DNA from: Gymnothorax reevesii
Taxonomy: Eukaryota; Chordata; Actinopteri; Anguilliformes; Muraenidae
Assembly (NCBI GenBank): GCA_029721435.1
Contig: CM056588.1
Span: forward strand, 40,565,430 to 40,629,429
Length of the DNA: 64,000 nucleotides
Reading direction: 5' to 3'
The position numbers and the translations under genes are program-made. Position 1 is the first letter of the stretch. The number at the start of each line of letters is the position of its first letter. Below, in pieces: positions 1 to 11,054 of the stretch. The notes beneath the pieces were generated by a model that made no database searches, was not told the DNA's origin, and worked only from the letters and a program-made list of their open reading frames with translations.

Positions 1-121
1 CGTTGTTTTGTGGTTTATTTCTGTGTGAAAATTTTTGAAATTGAATGTTTTCCTTAGTAGAATGGCGTCCATGCTGATAATGCTGTGATGCATTTTGGGC
101 GATGTTCCTCTCTCCCTTCAG

Positions 122-261
122 CCCAAAGGGCCTTGTGAGGAGCAATTCCCCGGTTGCTATGGAGACCAGCATGGAGACTGTGGACCCCCTGGGCGTCAAC
201 GCACCCTCTCGGCCTGAAGGCATGTTTTTGGGGGGGGATCATGGGGAACATTCCGGAAACC
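122..261 (+). CDS. ppp6r3: ppp6r3 probable coding exon
   Basis: A pyrimidine tract ending in CAG precedes position 122. The open frame then reads [19 protein letters not shown] and continues with PLGVNAP, which looks like the low-complexity C-terminal part of a SAPS protein. The only usable GT before the in-frame TGA is at 262 (GTGTTC). That is a poor donor, but it leaves exactly one base of a split codon, as needed by the exon at 332. The 70-bp intron this implies is short. The acceptor and frame are likely; the 3' edge is less sure. Confidence 0.55.
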
Positions 262-3200
262 GTGTTCTCTGACTCATCTGGACTGTGGCATAACCTCTGA
301 CCTGTGTCCTTTCACCCATTTCCCGCTGCAGACCTGGACCACTGGCCGAGCGAGGAGGGCTTGGGGGCGGATCAGGTGGGCGGGGCTAAGACAGAGGGGG
401 CGGGGCTGGAGGTGGAGGAGGAGCGGACCTCTGACCGCATCACGGAGACCGTCACCAACGGCTCCATGAAGGAGACCGTCAGCCTTACTGTCGATGCCAA
501 AACAGAAACTGCTGTTTTCAAGAGGTGAGACTGCACCCTGTTAGGTCCTGTACACACTCAAACAACTATCTCACTCACGCACATACACACATTCATAACC
601 ATACACACTCACTCCTATTCACGCTGTGACACTCCAGCATTATCCACGTGAATGCAGTATATACATGCTCAAAAAATGCGCACATGCACTCGCGCGCCCA
701 CACACACCTGCTTGTATAGCTATACCTGTTAGGACTGTGTAACCAAATCATTCCAAACCGCAACCTTAACTCAACCCTAATTTTACTCTCTATAATCTTG
801 TGAGGACCTCCCAAAATGTCCCCACAATCCCAGATGTCCTCACAACCTATGTGGTCTCTCGTTGGTTCCCACAAGTATAGCTGTACACACACACACGTGC
901 ACGCACACACTCACACACACTCACACACACTCACACACACACACTTACACTCACTCCTTCACTCACGTACAGACACACCTGGCCTCATGCTGCATGTGCG
1001 CTTCACTTGGTTTGGACACTTGTCAGAAGCCCTGCCCCTGAGCTCCTTTCTTGACCAATGCAAGAGCAGATGTGGTATAAACCACACCTCTCAGCCTTCT
1101 CTGTCAATGCTGTAATGGCGCCATGTCTGAGATGTGCACTGCTTTCTTTATCTCTGTATTTCATTTCTGCATTCTGTCCGAAATTGAACTTTTGCATGTG
1201 CATTTGTATTTGTGACCTTTTATTTGTGATTTTGTGCGTATAACCCTCGCAATGTTGGTCTCAAGTAATGTTAGACCGTTTTATTTTTAAGAAATCAGGT
1301 TCTGTGTGGGAGTAGGCATATGTCTGAGGATGTTACTGTGTGGGAGTAGGCATATGTCTGAGGATGTTACTGTGTGTGCGAGTGCGTGTGCGTGTGCGTG
1401 TGTGTGTGTGTGAGAGAGAGAGTGTGCTCGCTCGCATGCTTGTGTGTGCGAGAGACTTGGGGTAGGGAGTAAAGGTAAATTAAAATATGGCCCCTGATGG
1501 GGTTTGTGTTGTTGAATTGCTGTAATTATTTTAGCGTAAGATGGGGAACATATATGATTTTGTGACTCTTCCATTTTTTTTAGCTAGCGGGATGAATAAC
1601 GTCTGGAGAGCTATTGTCGTACCCCCGGCGTCCGCGTCCGTCCGCGTGCAGAAAAACTTTAACCTTGCCCCCCGGCGAGCTTTGTTGTCTTTCTGACAAC
1701 TCTTGTTTAACCATCTGTTTTCATACCTGAAGTGGTCAGAAACAAACAGCAACTAAATATCAGACATGGGTGCAAGACCTCCGTCTGCAGACAGATTTCT
1801 GTCATTAATTAATTCTTGGTTCCGTCAAAGTTCGTTATTCAGGGCTGTGCAGGTGCACAGTGGTGGTGGAAGTGGTGGTGCGTCTCACCATGGAACCTCC
1901 CAGATTTCCCATTGGAACGCCTTAATTTATGTTGCCGCCACTAGGGGACAGTATTTCGAGGCTAGAAGTGTTACTTAATTGTGGACACTTAATTATGGAA
2001 GACAAAGACTCATTTAGGTCAGTAAAAATGTGCACGGGAGTGGAATCACATATCACCATAACGTTTATATGTACGGGTATTTTTTGATAACGTAGAGAAA
2101 TTGTTGCTATGCATTGTTGTGTAACAGTCATGTTAATGTCATGCGAAGCGTCCGATTGAAAATCTGCCCAACCGTTTATTTGTAGAAAGATCCGTGTTTA
2201 TGATAAGTGCTCCTGCTATTGGTGTGTTTATTTCGGATTGAATTTTGAATGCGGTAGAGGTTTAACAACCTGTTCGAAGTCCTTAGTAGTTTATCAGACT
2301 GTAGCATGGTTTTAATCTAATAGCTAGAGCTAGCAGTGATGCACCTGCGTTTTTTTGGCAACGTGTTTGTGCAAAATAAAAAAAGTATAAAGTCCTGAAT
2401 CTTAAAGGGGCAAAGCCACTTTTCCATATTTGTTGTGTTTTTTCCATGCTAAGCATGCATCCTAAAATATTTCAAGAAGTGATCAGACTGTTCTCATAAC
2501 AGACACATAATGAGATGAATAGTGTGCATTTGGTCTCAAATTGTGTTCTAAGACTCTTAATTATTCAGTCTTGCCTGTTGTAAAAATGATACTTCCATCA
2601 CCATAATCTGATGGCATATTATTATTGTTGAAGATTATTTGTTGCTTCATCTAAACAGAGGGCCATTTATCTAAGAACTTGTCAGAGCTTTTCAAGTGTT
2701 GTTTAATCACACTTGCACATACTGTACAGTTTGTTTAATTTCGTACATGAATTAACTCAAGTCTCTGGAATATCTTCAATAATTTCTTTCTGATGCAATG
2801 AAAAATATCAAAATAAGAGCCCAAAGTGAAGCAAATTTATATATACTGATTGCTTACATTACTTTGTTATCAGGTTACAAGAATAAAAAGATAAGAGTTC
2901 ATTGTCTTCTCACAAGACACTATTTGCCTCAATGCCCTTACATTTTTTTTTAAAAGGTTGGCATTAAACATTGGCACAATTTAGGGCCTTTTATAATCTC
3001 AAATTCTTGACCAAACTGCCCTGAGAATGCACCAAATTCTCTGGGTGCGCATTTCTCAGGACCCTACTAGGGACTTCGCGCCTTTGCCGCTTTTCACTTG
3101 GCCCAAGCCAAATTATGTTCTGTCAAAAATATTTTTTCCACTTGCACCCATGATCAGAGGCCATGTGGAATGCATTGGGGGGGTAAAAAAAAAAACTACC

Positions 3201-5645
3201 GATATCGGCATGTATTAGGAGATGTCAGGGGTGGCAGAATCGTCAACCAACTGCTACTCTTGCCCTTTTTCCATTTACTTTACTTGCTTTACAGTCAAAC
3301 AGTCGCTCAGTCATTAAGGTGGTGATATACTGGCCAACTTCATATTGAAAGAGCATTCCTGTTTTTGGATTGCAAACTTTCAATGCTCATAAAACACTGC
3401 GGGTTTGAATAGTTGTCGCCCCTGGACGAAGTGGGGCGGTTACTATGGATTCACATCTTGTGGTCTCCGCCGCCGTGTCCATGTTTGCAGACACTTCCTT
3501 GTGCACATTCTACAGGGCTGTAATTTTTTGCCGATTACTTTCATATTTGGTATGGACATGTTATTTATACTTCTCTTACGACGTCTATCGATTTTGGTTG
3601 CCATGGCGATAGTATTGGCCCAATAATTCAAAAAAGGGGAGAAGTGGGCAAATGTGTTTATGATCTGTATCTCGCGTTCAACGATGGTTCGATGCACAAC
3701 ATATTTTCCATGATGACTGTCTGTTTATAAATGCTTTAAACTGAATCAAGTCCCATTTTGAACTAAATCTTGATTTTTGATTAATATTTCATAATCTCTG
3801 CTGAAAAAATGCTGCAGCTGTAAGTGCAGACAGTTTACTTTTCTTTCTGATCAGATTATTGCACATTCTTGCAGTTTCCTGTTTTTTTTTTTTTTTAATA
3901 ATCTGCTTCTCACTATCAATTCTCTATCATCATTTGCTGCGTATTGGTTTCAATTAGCTGGTAAATGAATGGTTGATGGTGAAACTGGAACGGGTTTAGT
4001 AATGTTGCTTTTTAAGGTCATTGAAGCTGTGCGCCATTGCTTGCGATTAGCTGACTTCACAAGTTTTTTTTTTTTCCCCATGGAAGTATTTTGCAGGTCT
4101 TTAACATTTCCTTGCTGTCTGCTTAAGACCACCTCAGGTATTGCGGTATGGTTCAAAACAGGCGTAAGATCGTCTTTTCATTTTTTCAAGATTTCATTTC
4201 ATTATGCTGAAAAAAACATGATCAACATTGCACAGCCCGAGCTCCTCGGATCACAAGGCAGGGAGGAAAAGTGTTCTTTTTTTATTTCAATATTTTGTAA
4301 ATCATCCCGAAGGTGGTTTTTTTTTTTTTTTTTTTGGTCGTCACAGAAATCCTAATCCTAAACAGTTATTTCCGGCCCTTTTGCTGGAGTTATACCATCC
4401 TACAGGTTTTCATTACAACCTTAATCTGGTGACATGCAGCTGAACATTGTCTCTAGATTTTGTGTGAGGTGCGCTTTTGCTACATGTGGTGTGAAAACAT
4501 GCAAGACAGTAGATCTCTGGGAAAAGGGCTGGTGTCCACTGTTGCAGAAAATGTCTATGGGAGGTGCAGCGCTCATTCTTCGTAACGGCAAGAAGATCGT
4601 TGGTTTGATTCTGGCCTGGGACCTCTCTGTGTGGAGTTTTCCCTGTGTTCATGCAGATTTTCTTTTGAAGCACTCATGGGTAATTCCATATCGCATCACC
4701 TAGGCCTGACACCCACCATTTCTGATGATGCTGGACTGTATGCAATTAAGTTGCATTATTTGGGAGAAAATGTATGGACTGGAAATTATTGAATTAATTT
4801 TTGTACATTTGATTAATTTTTCTCATTGAAAATGGACAATTTCGGCTCCATATGGCTTGTCCCACATGATGCAGTGGTATTGTGTACAGCCCAATCATTT
4901 ATTCGTATTGTGGGGTTCAGAAGCTTAATGAGGAGTTTTTGGGGTTGTTGTGGATTCCTTGTCCCTTAATCGGAAAAAATCTGCCAAAACTGTTCCAGAT
5001 TGGAGACATTATCATAAAATTACTAAGAGTTTAAAGATTTAAAAAAAAAAAAAAAAACTGCTGTCAACTGATGCATGACTTGCCCCATATAAATTTGCTA
5101 TTATTTATGAAACCGATGACAATTTGTACAAAGAATACTTCTGTCATCAGTGTACGCTATCTGATGTTTTCGCTGCATTGGAGATGGTGGGTGTCAAAAT
5201 TTTGTTGCTTTAGGTGACTTTGATAGGGAATATGCCATGTGTCAGGTCACTTGGACACTAAATTGCCCATAGTGTGTGGCAGGACAGTGTGTGATCCCTA
5301 CATTGCTTTAATAAGAGTGACAGGACTGACAGAATATAAAAACCTTCTTTCAAAATGCTGTAAAACCATAATTGGCCCACATTCCATTTCAAAAGCAGCA
5401 GATGAGGGCAAATATGTAAATTTCATACCCTGGTCTGAGTGTGTGTCTGTGTGCCTGTGGGTGTGTGTTTTGGTGTGGGTGTGTGTGTGTGTGTGTGTTT
5501 TTTTTTTCTTTTTGTGCGTGGGTGTGCGTGCGTCGTGTGTGCGTGCGTGCGCGCTTGCCTGGCTGCGTGCGTGTGTGTGTGTGCGTGGGTGCGCGTGCGT
5601 CGTGTGTGCGTGCGTGCGTGTGTGCGCGCTTGCCTGGCTGCGTGC

Positions 5646-5685
<40 letters not shown>

Positions 5686-8600
5686 ACTTGAATGCGTGCG
5701 TGCGTGCGTGCGTGTGTGTGTGTGTGTGCGTATGTATGAGAGGGGCCGTTCTTCAGCTGCAGCACTTACAACATGAGCTTCCTCTTTCTCCTTGCGGTGC
5801 GCGTGGCCTCAGAGTGTTGAAATCCTATCGGTATGTACAGCCAATCAGGGATCTGCATCTGTCCTCCTGTCATTCTTCATGTTCAGCTGCTTCCTGTTTT
5901 TTGTTTTCAGTTTCTTTTGTATGTATTTTGTTGTTAATGCTCATTTTGCCATCTCCATTTGCATGTTAACCTCTGATGTGTTGATGTCAACGACATGAAA
6001 CTTTCCAAATTACGCCATCAGTGGCCCACCTGAGTCAGCTACACAGGAGAGGGGTTTACCCCCACTGCCCCAACCACCCCCCGGGGCTACACGCCCGATT
6101 CAGATGCCCGACGACCTTTACTATGCCCTAATCTGGTGTCCTTGAAGGCGTACAGCCTGGTGTAGTTTCTGCAGAATATTTTGATGGCAGTGGACTGATG
6201 GTGATGTCATCATTCTCTCCATTCTAATGGGCTGCTGAAGTGAAATTCTATGGGCATCTTTCTCAATTGTGTTCACAAGCACGAGAAAAACAGTCTGCTG
6301 TACTTGGTACGGGCAATCCCAGTGATGTCAACAGTTATTCCATCTTTTGATGCCCTGTCAGATGCCTGTTTGTAATGCCATGTCGGGGTGGGGCCTTGCA
6401 GACATCTGTCTCTTTTTGACAGTGATGTGTAAGAGCTGGGGACAGCTTCTGCTCTCAAGTTCTGTAAATTCCTGGGGGAGTTGGTCAGTTGCACTTCATG
6501 CCAAGGACTGCTGGCTGTCCTGTTTGATTTAGTGGGCTTCTTGGGATCAGAGCGTGCGCACTGAGAACCATAATGAGATGGGATGAATAAAAATGATCTT
6601 GGGCCATCTATGTGGCCAAAATGGAATCATTCATCAATGGAGAGTTTTTGGTTAAAAAAAAAAAAAAAAAAAAAAAGACAATGGAGAAATCTGATTTTTG
6701 GCTCCTGAGGCTTAATAGATTAATCTCTCTGGTTACCACTGGAGTTTGCTTATAGGCAGGAATGCCAGTCCTTGCCCCTCTGGTCAAAAGCCTCCTCAGG
6801 ACAATCCTGCTTGTGCCCGTGTATGGTGTCCTGTGGTTGATGAGGCAGAAGATGGGGTTCCTGACTCACTGGGTGACCATGAACTGCCCCCTACCTCCAC
6901 CACCTTACCTTTAGTACTGGCCTTCTCTGTAAATCCAGTATATTCTGTCCATGGCATCACCTATAAGGAAGTGATCCCCAGAAACGCCCACCCCCCTCCA
7001 CCTCCCACCCCCCATACACATCCTGTCTCTAATTGGTTCAGCTGCCCCAGCTCCACCCACCCAGCCACTCCCACTCTGCATGTGTCCGTTTATCCCTCTG
7101 TCTGTGGATGCCTGGACTAATTTTTCTCACTTTGCTGGGGTTTCGTAAGCAATCTTTTCCTCTCTCTCTCTCTCTCTACCTCCCCCTCTATCTCCCTCTC
7201 CCTCTTTTTGCATCATTCATCCCTCCATCTCAGTGAGGAAGAGAGGTTATCACCCTCTGAAAACTCGTCGGTGAAGTATGTCGTGCCAGAAGGCGCCGAG
7301 GCAGAGAGAAACCCCACCCCCACAGTGACTCCGCCCACTGCAGGCTGCCAGAAGCAGAGGTGAGGCTCCACCCTCCTTTGTATTCCGCCTTGTTACCCTA
7401 TGCTTTCCTTTATTCATTATTAATGATGAAACGGGCCCAGATATCTCTGTCCAAGCCACCTTTGGGGCTGTGTAATTCTTACATTAACCAGACCAGCGGT
7501 TCCCAAACTCTTGTGCTGTGGACCCAGGTTGTCTGCTAGATTTTTTTCGTTCCAACCACAATTGCAATCCCTGAATTTTATCAATCAGTCCGTAACTCAA
7601 CTGGTCATTGACTCGCTGTGACATTCCAGTGATTCCTTTCGCTATCACGATGCCCAATCCTGTAACAAGCCTTAAAAATAGAAAATTAGTATGTTTGGCC
7701 CAAATCACTCAAAGTCTATGCCCTGTAAATGCTTGTAAATCCTTGAAAGAAGAGAACAAAATCTGCAGTAATTTACTGGAGACGTGCAGTATTTAAGGTC
7801 GTGACCTGATCTTTATAGATTGCATACGGCTCCTTCTACGGCAGTTCTGAAGAAATTCCTGAAATTCTCTTTACATTTTCAAAGAAGAATCCCGCTGGTT
7901 TTAGCCCTCAATTCCCTACAGATTCAGAAATGGCTAGTTTGGGAAACAATATCCGTATTCAGATAGAAAAAAGTGTATCTGAGGCAGTTCAGAGTAGCCT
8001 TGAATCACTCTGGAATCCTTGAGCTAGTTTCCAGTCGCCTCCATCTTGAAGGTCACAATAAGTCGATTGACGAGCACAAACGAATAGGAAGGATGGGGGA
8101 ACAGATTTCAATCTATTCATCCGTGCTCGTCAATGGACTTATCGTGACCTTCAAGATGGAGGTGACTGGAAACTAGCTCAAGGTACTGTCTGCATAAACA
8201 GTCTTTTTTAAGAAACTTCCTGTGCATGCTCAAAGTTCTCAGTGCCTCGTTTTTAATGCCAGGGCCCTGGGAATTCTACCAATGAAGTGTGGAGCTACTT
8301 TGAGCCTTGTTAATGATGAAAAAATAGTGATTTCTTTGCATGGCAACGCTATGCCCAATTCACTACCATTGTAAGCCTGTTGGGAGCTAGAAAAGCCATT
8401 TATTTCTAAATGTTGCGTTCGTACGGAGGTAGGGTATTGCGACAAAAGTTCTAATACAGTGAATGTATGCTGCGCATGCCCTAAATGGCAAAGACGATGA
8501 GATGTCTTTTTTTTCATATCCAAGCGAGGACAGAAACCAGTTGAAAATGAGTATTAATGACTGTACAGCGTTGTGACATGCACAGTGACTGATTCATAGA

Positions 8601-10038
8601 ACACTAACCCCTAACCTTAGCCCCGACCCTTTAATGCTTCAGTTGATTTTCAACCGGTTTCTGTCCTCGCTTGGTTACGACAAAAAAAATTTGCAGGAGA
8701 GTCATCAGTATCACAGCTGCTGCCTTTATATGCTGCTACCACGTACAGCAGCGCTACTAATTAAACTCTAACATTTCTTGACTGGATGTAAGCTTGATGT
8801 TTTTTGCACCCGAATGGTTCAGTCCCCAAACATTACTGTAAGCCGAAAAGGTTCTGGTTTTATTCAATATTGATGAAGGCTAAATATGGTACTATTTCCA
8901 ACACTGTTGCTCCAAAACAAACACCACAATCGGCGAGAATAACGCATTATTTACATTGGCACAAAATCTGCTTACACACGAAAACTGAACAGTTAACCAT
9001 AAAGAAAGTTGCAAAATTAATTAAACTTAACATACCAGCCACTGCACCTGCACAATTAGCGTGAACTACATTTTCGGCGGAACTTTGACCTACTGTGAAT
9101 GAATCACTGCGCTATGAGTAGTAGCGGCGGCTTAACCCATTCGGACAGAAGGTGACGCGTATCAGCTACTCTTTTTCGCCGGTGCTGAAACCTGGGAGTG
9201 TTTTGGGGCCGGCTCACTTTAGTACCCCTTTTCGACGCCTTGCACCACTCAGACAGAAAATGGAGGGGTTGCAGAGGCGTTTCAGAGCCACTGGTCTGTC
9301 TGAATAGGGCTAATGTCACACCAATTTTGAACAATTGCAAGCAGTGTCGGAAGTGTTTTTGGAGGCTTTTATCTTTTGAAATACTATGTTAGAACACTGA
9401 AACTTGGTGCACTAGATAATTCTAGCCCTGTCTTTTAGACTCTGACATCAGTGTTTGAATCTCTATCTCCATAAATTTAGGTGCCTAGAATATTTGCCCG
9501 CATGATGAACTTGTTCCATGAAGTTGGGACTTCTTCCATTTCACAAACCTGCATAAGCAAGTTTGTGACCCCATAATTTTTGTTGTAATATCACTAGAAA
9601 TTCATGACTTCTTGTGATTGTGCCAGTATAGGTCACGGATGAAATATTGGGCTCCTGGGCTTAGTAGTTTAGATCCAGCAGGGCCACAGTCATGATCCAT
9701 TTTTTTGTCGCACATCAAAATGGAGAATTGAGATGCTTATAATTCCAGAGCCTCTCTCTCTCCCCCCCCTCTGCAGTGGGAAGCACGTGGAGGAGAAGGC
9801 TCGATCTCCCTCTGAAGTTGTGAACGGCCCCCTGGAGCTCCCCGGGACAGAAGAAGCCAAGTGAGCTTTACAGCGGTGACCTGTGCCTCACCTGCATCAT
9901 TTAACCTCTTCTGCCGCACTCCTTCTCTCTGTCTCCCTCCCTCTCTCACTCACTCTCTCTCCATCTCTCGCCCTCCGTCTCTCCAGAACAGACCAGAGAG
10001 TGCCGCTGCCCGAGGCCGCTGTCAACGGGCCGGCATGA
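122..10038 (+). CDS. ppp6r3: ppp6r3 3' end: protein phosphatase 6 regulatory subunit 3, C-terminal exons (5' part outside window)
   Basis: PPP6R3 (SAPS3) is a cytosolic scaffold that binds the catalytic subunit of protein phosphatase 6 through an N-terminal SAPS domain. Only the acidic, disordered C-terminus lies here, so neither the SAPS domain nor any catalytic residue is visible. Exons 122-261 (likely), 332-524, 7234-7359, 9777-9860 and 9987-10038 join in frame. Identification rests on the conserved block [20 protein letters not shown], continuing TAVFK then SEE across the first intron, and on an ending in VNGPA; I recall mammalian PPP6R3 carrying nearly the same block and ending VNGPV. 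The next gene, gal, is also the expected neighbour of PPP6R3. All splice phases agree, and no stop appears before 10036-10038. Intron sizes are about 6.7 kb, 2.4 kb and 0.13 kb. PPP6R1 and PPP6R2 are the alternatives; synteny favours R3. Confidence 0.88.
332..524 (+). CDS. ppp6r3: ppp6r3 coding exon with the conserved [13 protein letters not shown] block
   Basis: The acceptor is CTGCAG just before 332, and the donor is GAG followed by GTGAGA at 525. The exon enters at codon position 2 and leaves two bases (AG), which pair with the T at 7234 to give Ser. The acidic Glu/Gly-rich first half runs into the conserved C-terminal block that identifies the gene. Confidence 0.9.
884..960. repeat. (CA)n microsatellite, imperfect
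   Basis: Runs of CA broken by CT and CG steps in the first ppp6r3 intron. Confidence 0.9.
1302..1369. repeat. 34-bp unit in tandem, two identical copies
   Basis: The unit beginning CTGTGTGGGAGTAGGCATAT occurs at 1302-1335 and again, identical, at 1336-1369. A (TG)/(GA) microsatellite follows directly to about 1450. The identity suggests a recent slippage duplication. Confidence 0.9.
4680..5235. mobile_element. Possible nonautonomous DNA element with diverged terminal inverted repeats
   Basis: The left end reads TAATTCCATATCGCATCACC, followed by a spaced TGACACCCACCAT. The reverse complement of the right end gives ATTCCCTATCAAAGTCACCT and then TGACACCCACCAT. The interior is AT-rich with no open frame. 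Target-site duplications are not clear, so this is tentative. Confidence 0.4.
5438..5738. repeat. 300-bp GT/GC-rich compound microsatellite
   Basis: Nearly pure alternating GT with GC and CGTG steps, including two diverged copies of a longer unit containing GCGCTTGCCTGGCTGCGTGC (at 5550 and 5626). The long frames across it on both strands are low-complexity artefacts. Confidence 0.92.
7234..7359 (+). CDS. ppp6r3: ppp6r3 coding exon
   Basis: The acceptor CATCTCAG ends at 7233 and the donor CAGAG/GTGAGG begins at 7360. The exon is 126 bases, entering and leaving in the same phase. It begins with the rest of a Ser codon followed by [17 protein letters not shown], then a Thr/Pro-rich stretch. 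This continues the TAVFK-SEE junction known from PPP6R3. Confidence 0.87.
8019..8182. mobile_element. Fold-back hairpin element (about 68-bp arms)
   Basis: The left arm starts CTTGAGCTAGTTTCCAGTCG, and the right arm is its reverse complement with only a few differences, ending in CTAGCTCAAG. The arms run almost to a central loop of about 25 bases. This is the structure of a palindromic MITE. Confidence 0.8.
8520..8674. mobile_element. Second palindromic element, CCAAGCGAGGACAGAAAC termini
   Basis: The left end reads CCAAGCGAGGACAGAAACCA and the right end is the reverse complement, ending GTTTCTGTCCTCGCTTGG. Arms match for roughly 28 bases around a spacer of about 100 bases. No coding capacity. 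Confidence 0.7.
9777..9860 (+). CDS. ppp6r3: ppp6r3 coding exon
   Basis: A long CT tract and CTGCAG precede 9777, and the donor AA/GTGAGC starts at 9861. The 84-base exon reads [18 protein letters not shown] and then a Pro/Glu-rich end, leaving two bases (AA) that form Lys with the next exon. Confidence 0.86.
9987..10038 (+). CDS. ppp6r3: ppp6r3 terminal coding exon with stop
   Basis: The acceptor CTCTCCAG ends at 9986. The exon completes a Lys codon, reads [16 protein letters not shown] and stops at TGA 10036-10038. The short 126-bp intron before it is consistent with the last intron of a 3'-terminal cluster. Confidence 0.87.
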
Positions 10039-10436
10039 TGGCCCGCCCCCCCCAGTCCCCGTCCCTTCCCACCCCCAGGGCAGCTCTAGCCCCGCCCACG
10101 GCGCACAGCTGTGCTCCCGGAGCCTCCAGTAGGGGGCAGTGCAGGCTCATACTGAGCCTCGGCTGCACAAACTTCGGATCAGGACCAGCAATATTCTCTC
10201 TCACTCAGTTTTACGGACGGATGTACAGGATGTTCCACGTGTATGAAGAGAACCCCAGGAAGGAGACAAAAAGAAAAAAAAAAAAGAACCCCGCGCTCTA
10301 TCGGATACAGAGGACTTTTCCATTTTGTTTATATACTATTGTTCTAATGAGGTGACCTGTCCGCTCCTGCCACTTAAAGTAATAGTAATGTTGCTATAGT
10401 TACAATGATTGTATGAATAAAGTATTTTATAAAAAA
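10039..10436 (+). other. ppp6r3: ppp6r3 3' UTR
   Basis: Untranslated sequence from the stop codon to the A-rich stretch after the poly(A) signal. The long frame crossing it is not coding. Transcripts could also use further downstream sites. Confidence 0.7.
10416..10421 (+). promoter_or_regulatory. Poly(A) signal of ppp6r3
   Basis: Canonical AATAAA about 380 bases after the stop, followed within 15-20 bases by an A-rich site. Confidence 0.7.
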
Positions 10437-11027
10437 AAAGATGTATACAGAAAGTGGAAAATATATAACGGAAATATACCAATTGGAACACGCAGTGTGA
10501 CCAAAAAGAATTAAGCTGTTTTTGATAGGGTTACCTCTCGCACAAAATCGGATATTTAATTTCCTTCAAAGTGAAAGCAACATCTATGAAATGTTAATCT
10601 GCAAGTTTAGGTTGGTCTTTTTTTTTTTTCTTTGCCGTACGTTAAGCTGATTATTAGGGAAACGTATAATTTTAAACATTCAACCGAAGGGTTTTTTTTT
10701 TTTTTTTTGCTACAGGTATTATTTGTAAATGTTACTTGTATCCTTGAAAACATGAGCAAAATTTGACAACTTTTGGTATAGTTTTTAACTTTATTTATTA
10801 TTGCAAAGTAGTTGATAATGTTACGTTACTAAAAGAGCCATACGCTTGTTCTCCGGCTTGATATTAAACTGTAAAACCCCCCGAGCTTAACATTTCAAAC
10901 GAGTGGTGTCCGGCCTCAGTGCCCAGCTGGGTAACGTGTCCCATTAATTTTGACTTTGAGTCTCAGTCAGAACGTCCTTCCCTCAGCAATGGTAATTTTA
11001 CTGTCCATACATGAGCATACACAAGCA

Positions 11028-11054
11028 CGCACACACACACACACACACACACAC
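11028..11054. repeat. (CA)n microsatellite
   Basis: Uninterrupted CA dinucleotides. Confidence 0.95.

Larger units (their letters stand above)
525..7233 (+). other. ppp6r3 intron (6.7 kb)
   Basis: This intron holds CA/TG microsatellites, a 34-bp tandem duplication, homopolymer T and A runs near 3880, 4318, 5040 and 6654, and a possible inverted-repeat element at 4680-5235. A CT-rich tract at 7155-7213 leads into the acceptor. Stretches at about 1.6-4.7 kb and 5.8-6.7 kb show no convincing coding exon. Confidence 0.7.
7360..9776 (+). other. ppp6r3 intron (2.4 kb)
   Basis: It contains two palindromic elements at 8019-8182 and 8520-8674. A dispersed-repeat-like stretch near 7495-7800 begins with the motif GCGGTTCCCAAACTC, common in fish repeats. 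The rest, including 8.7-9.7 kb, shows no gene. Confidence 0.6.

Noticed and set aside
816..1115. His/Thr-rich frame near 0.9 kb
   Set aside because: Produced by the (CA)n repeat.
5239..5969. Several 110-176-residue frames rich in Cys/Val/Arg or His/Thr
   Set aside because: They are translations of the GT/GC microsatellite on both strands, with no domain or splice context.
9861..10355. 164-residue plus-strand frame over the end of ppp6r3
   Set aside because: It runs through an intron, an exon in the wrong frame and the 3' UTR. The spliced frame with TGA at 10036 fits the family.
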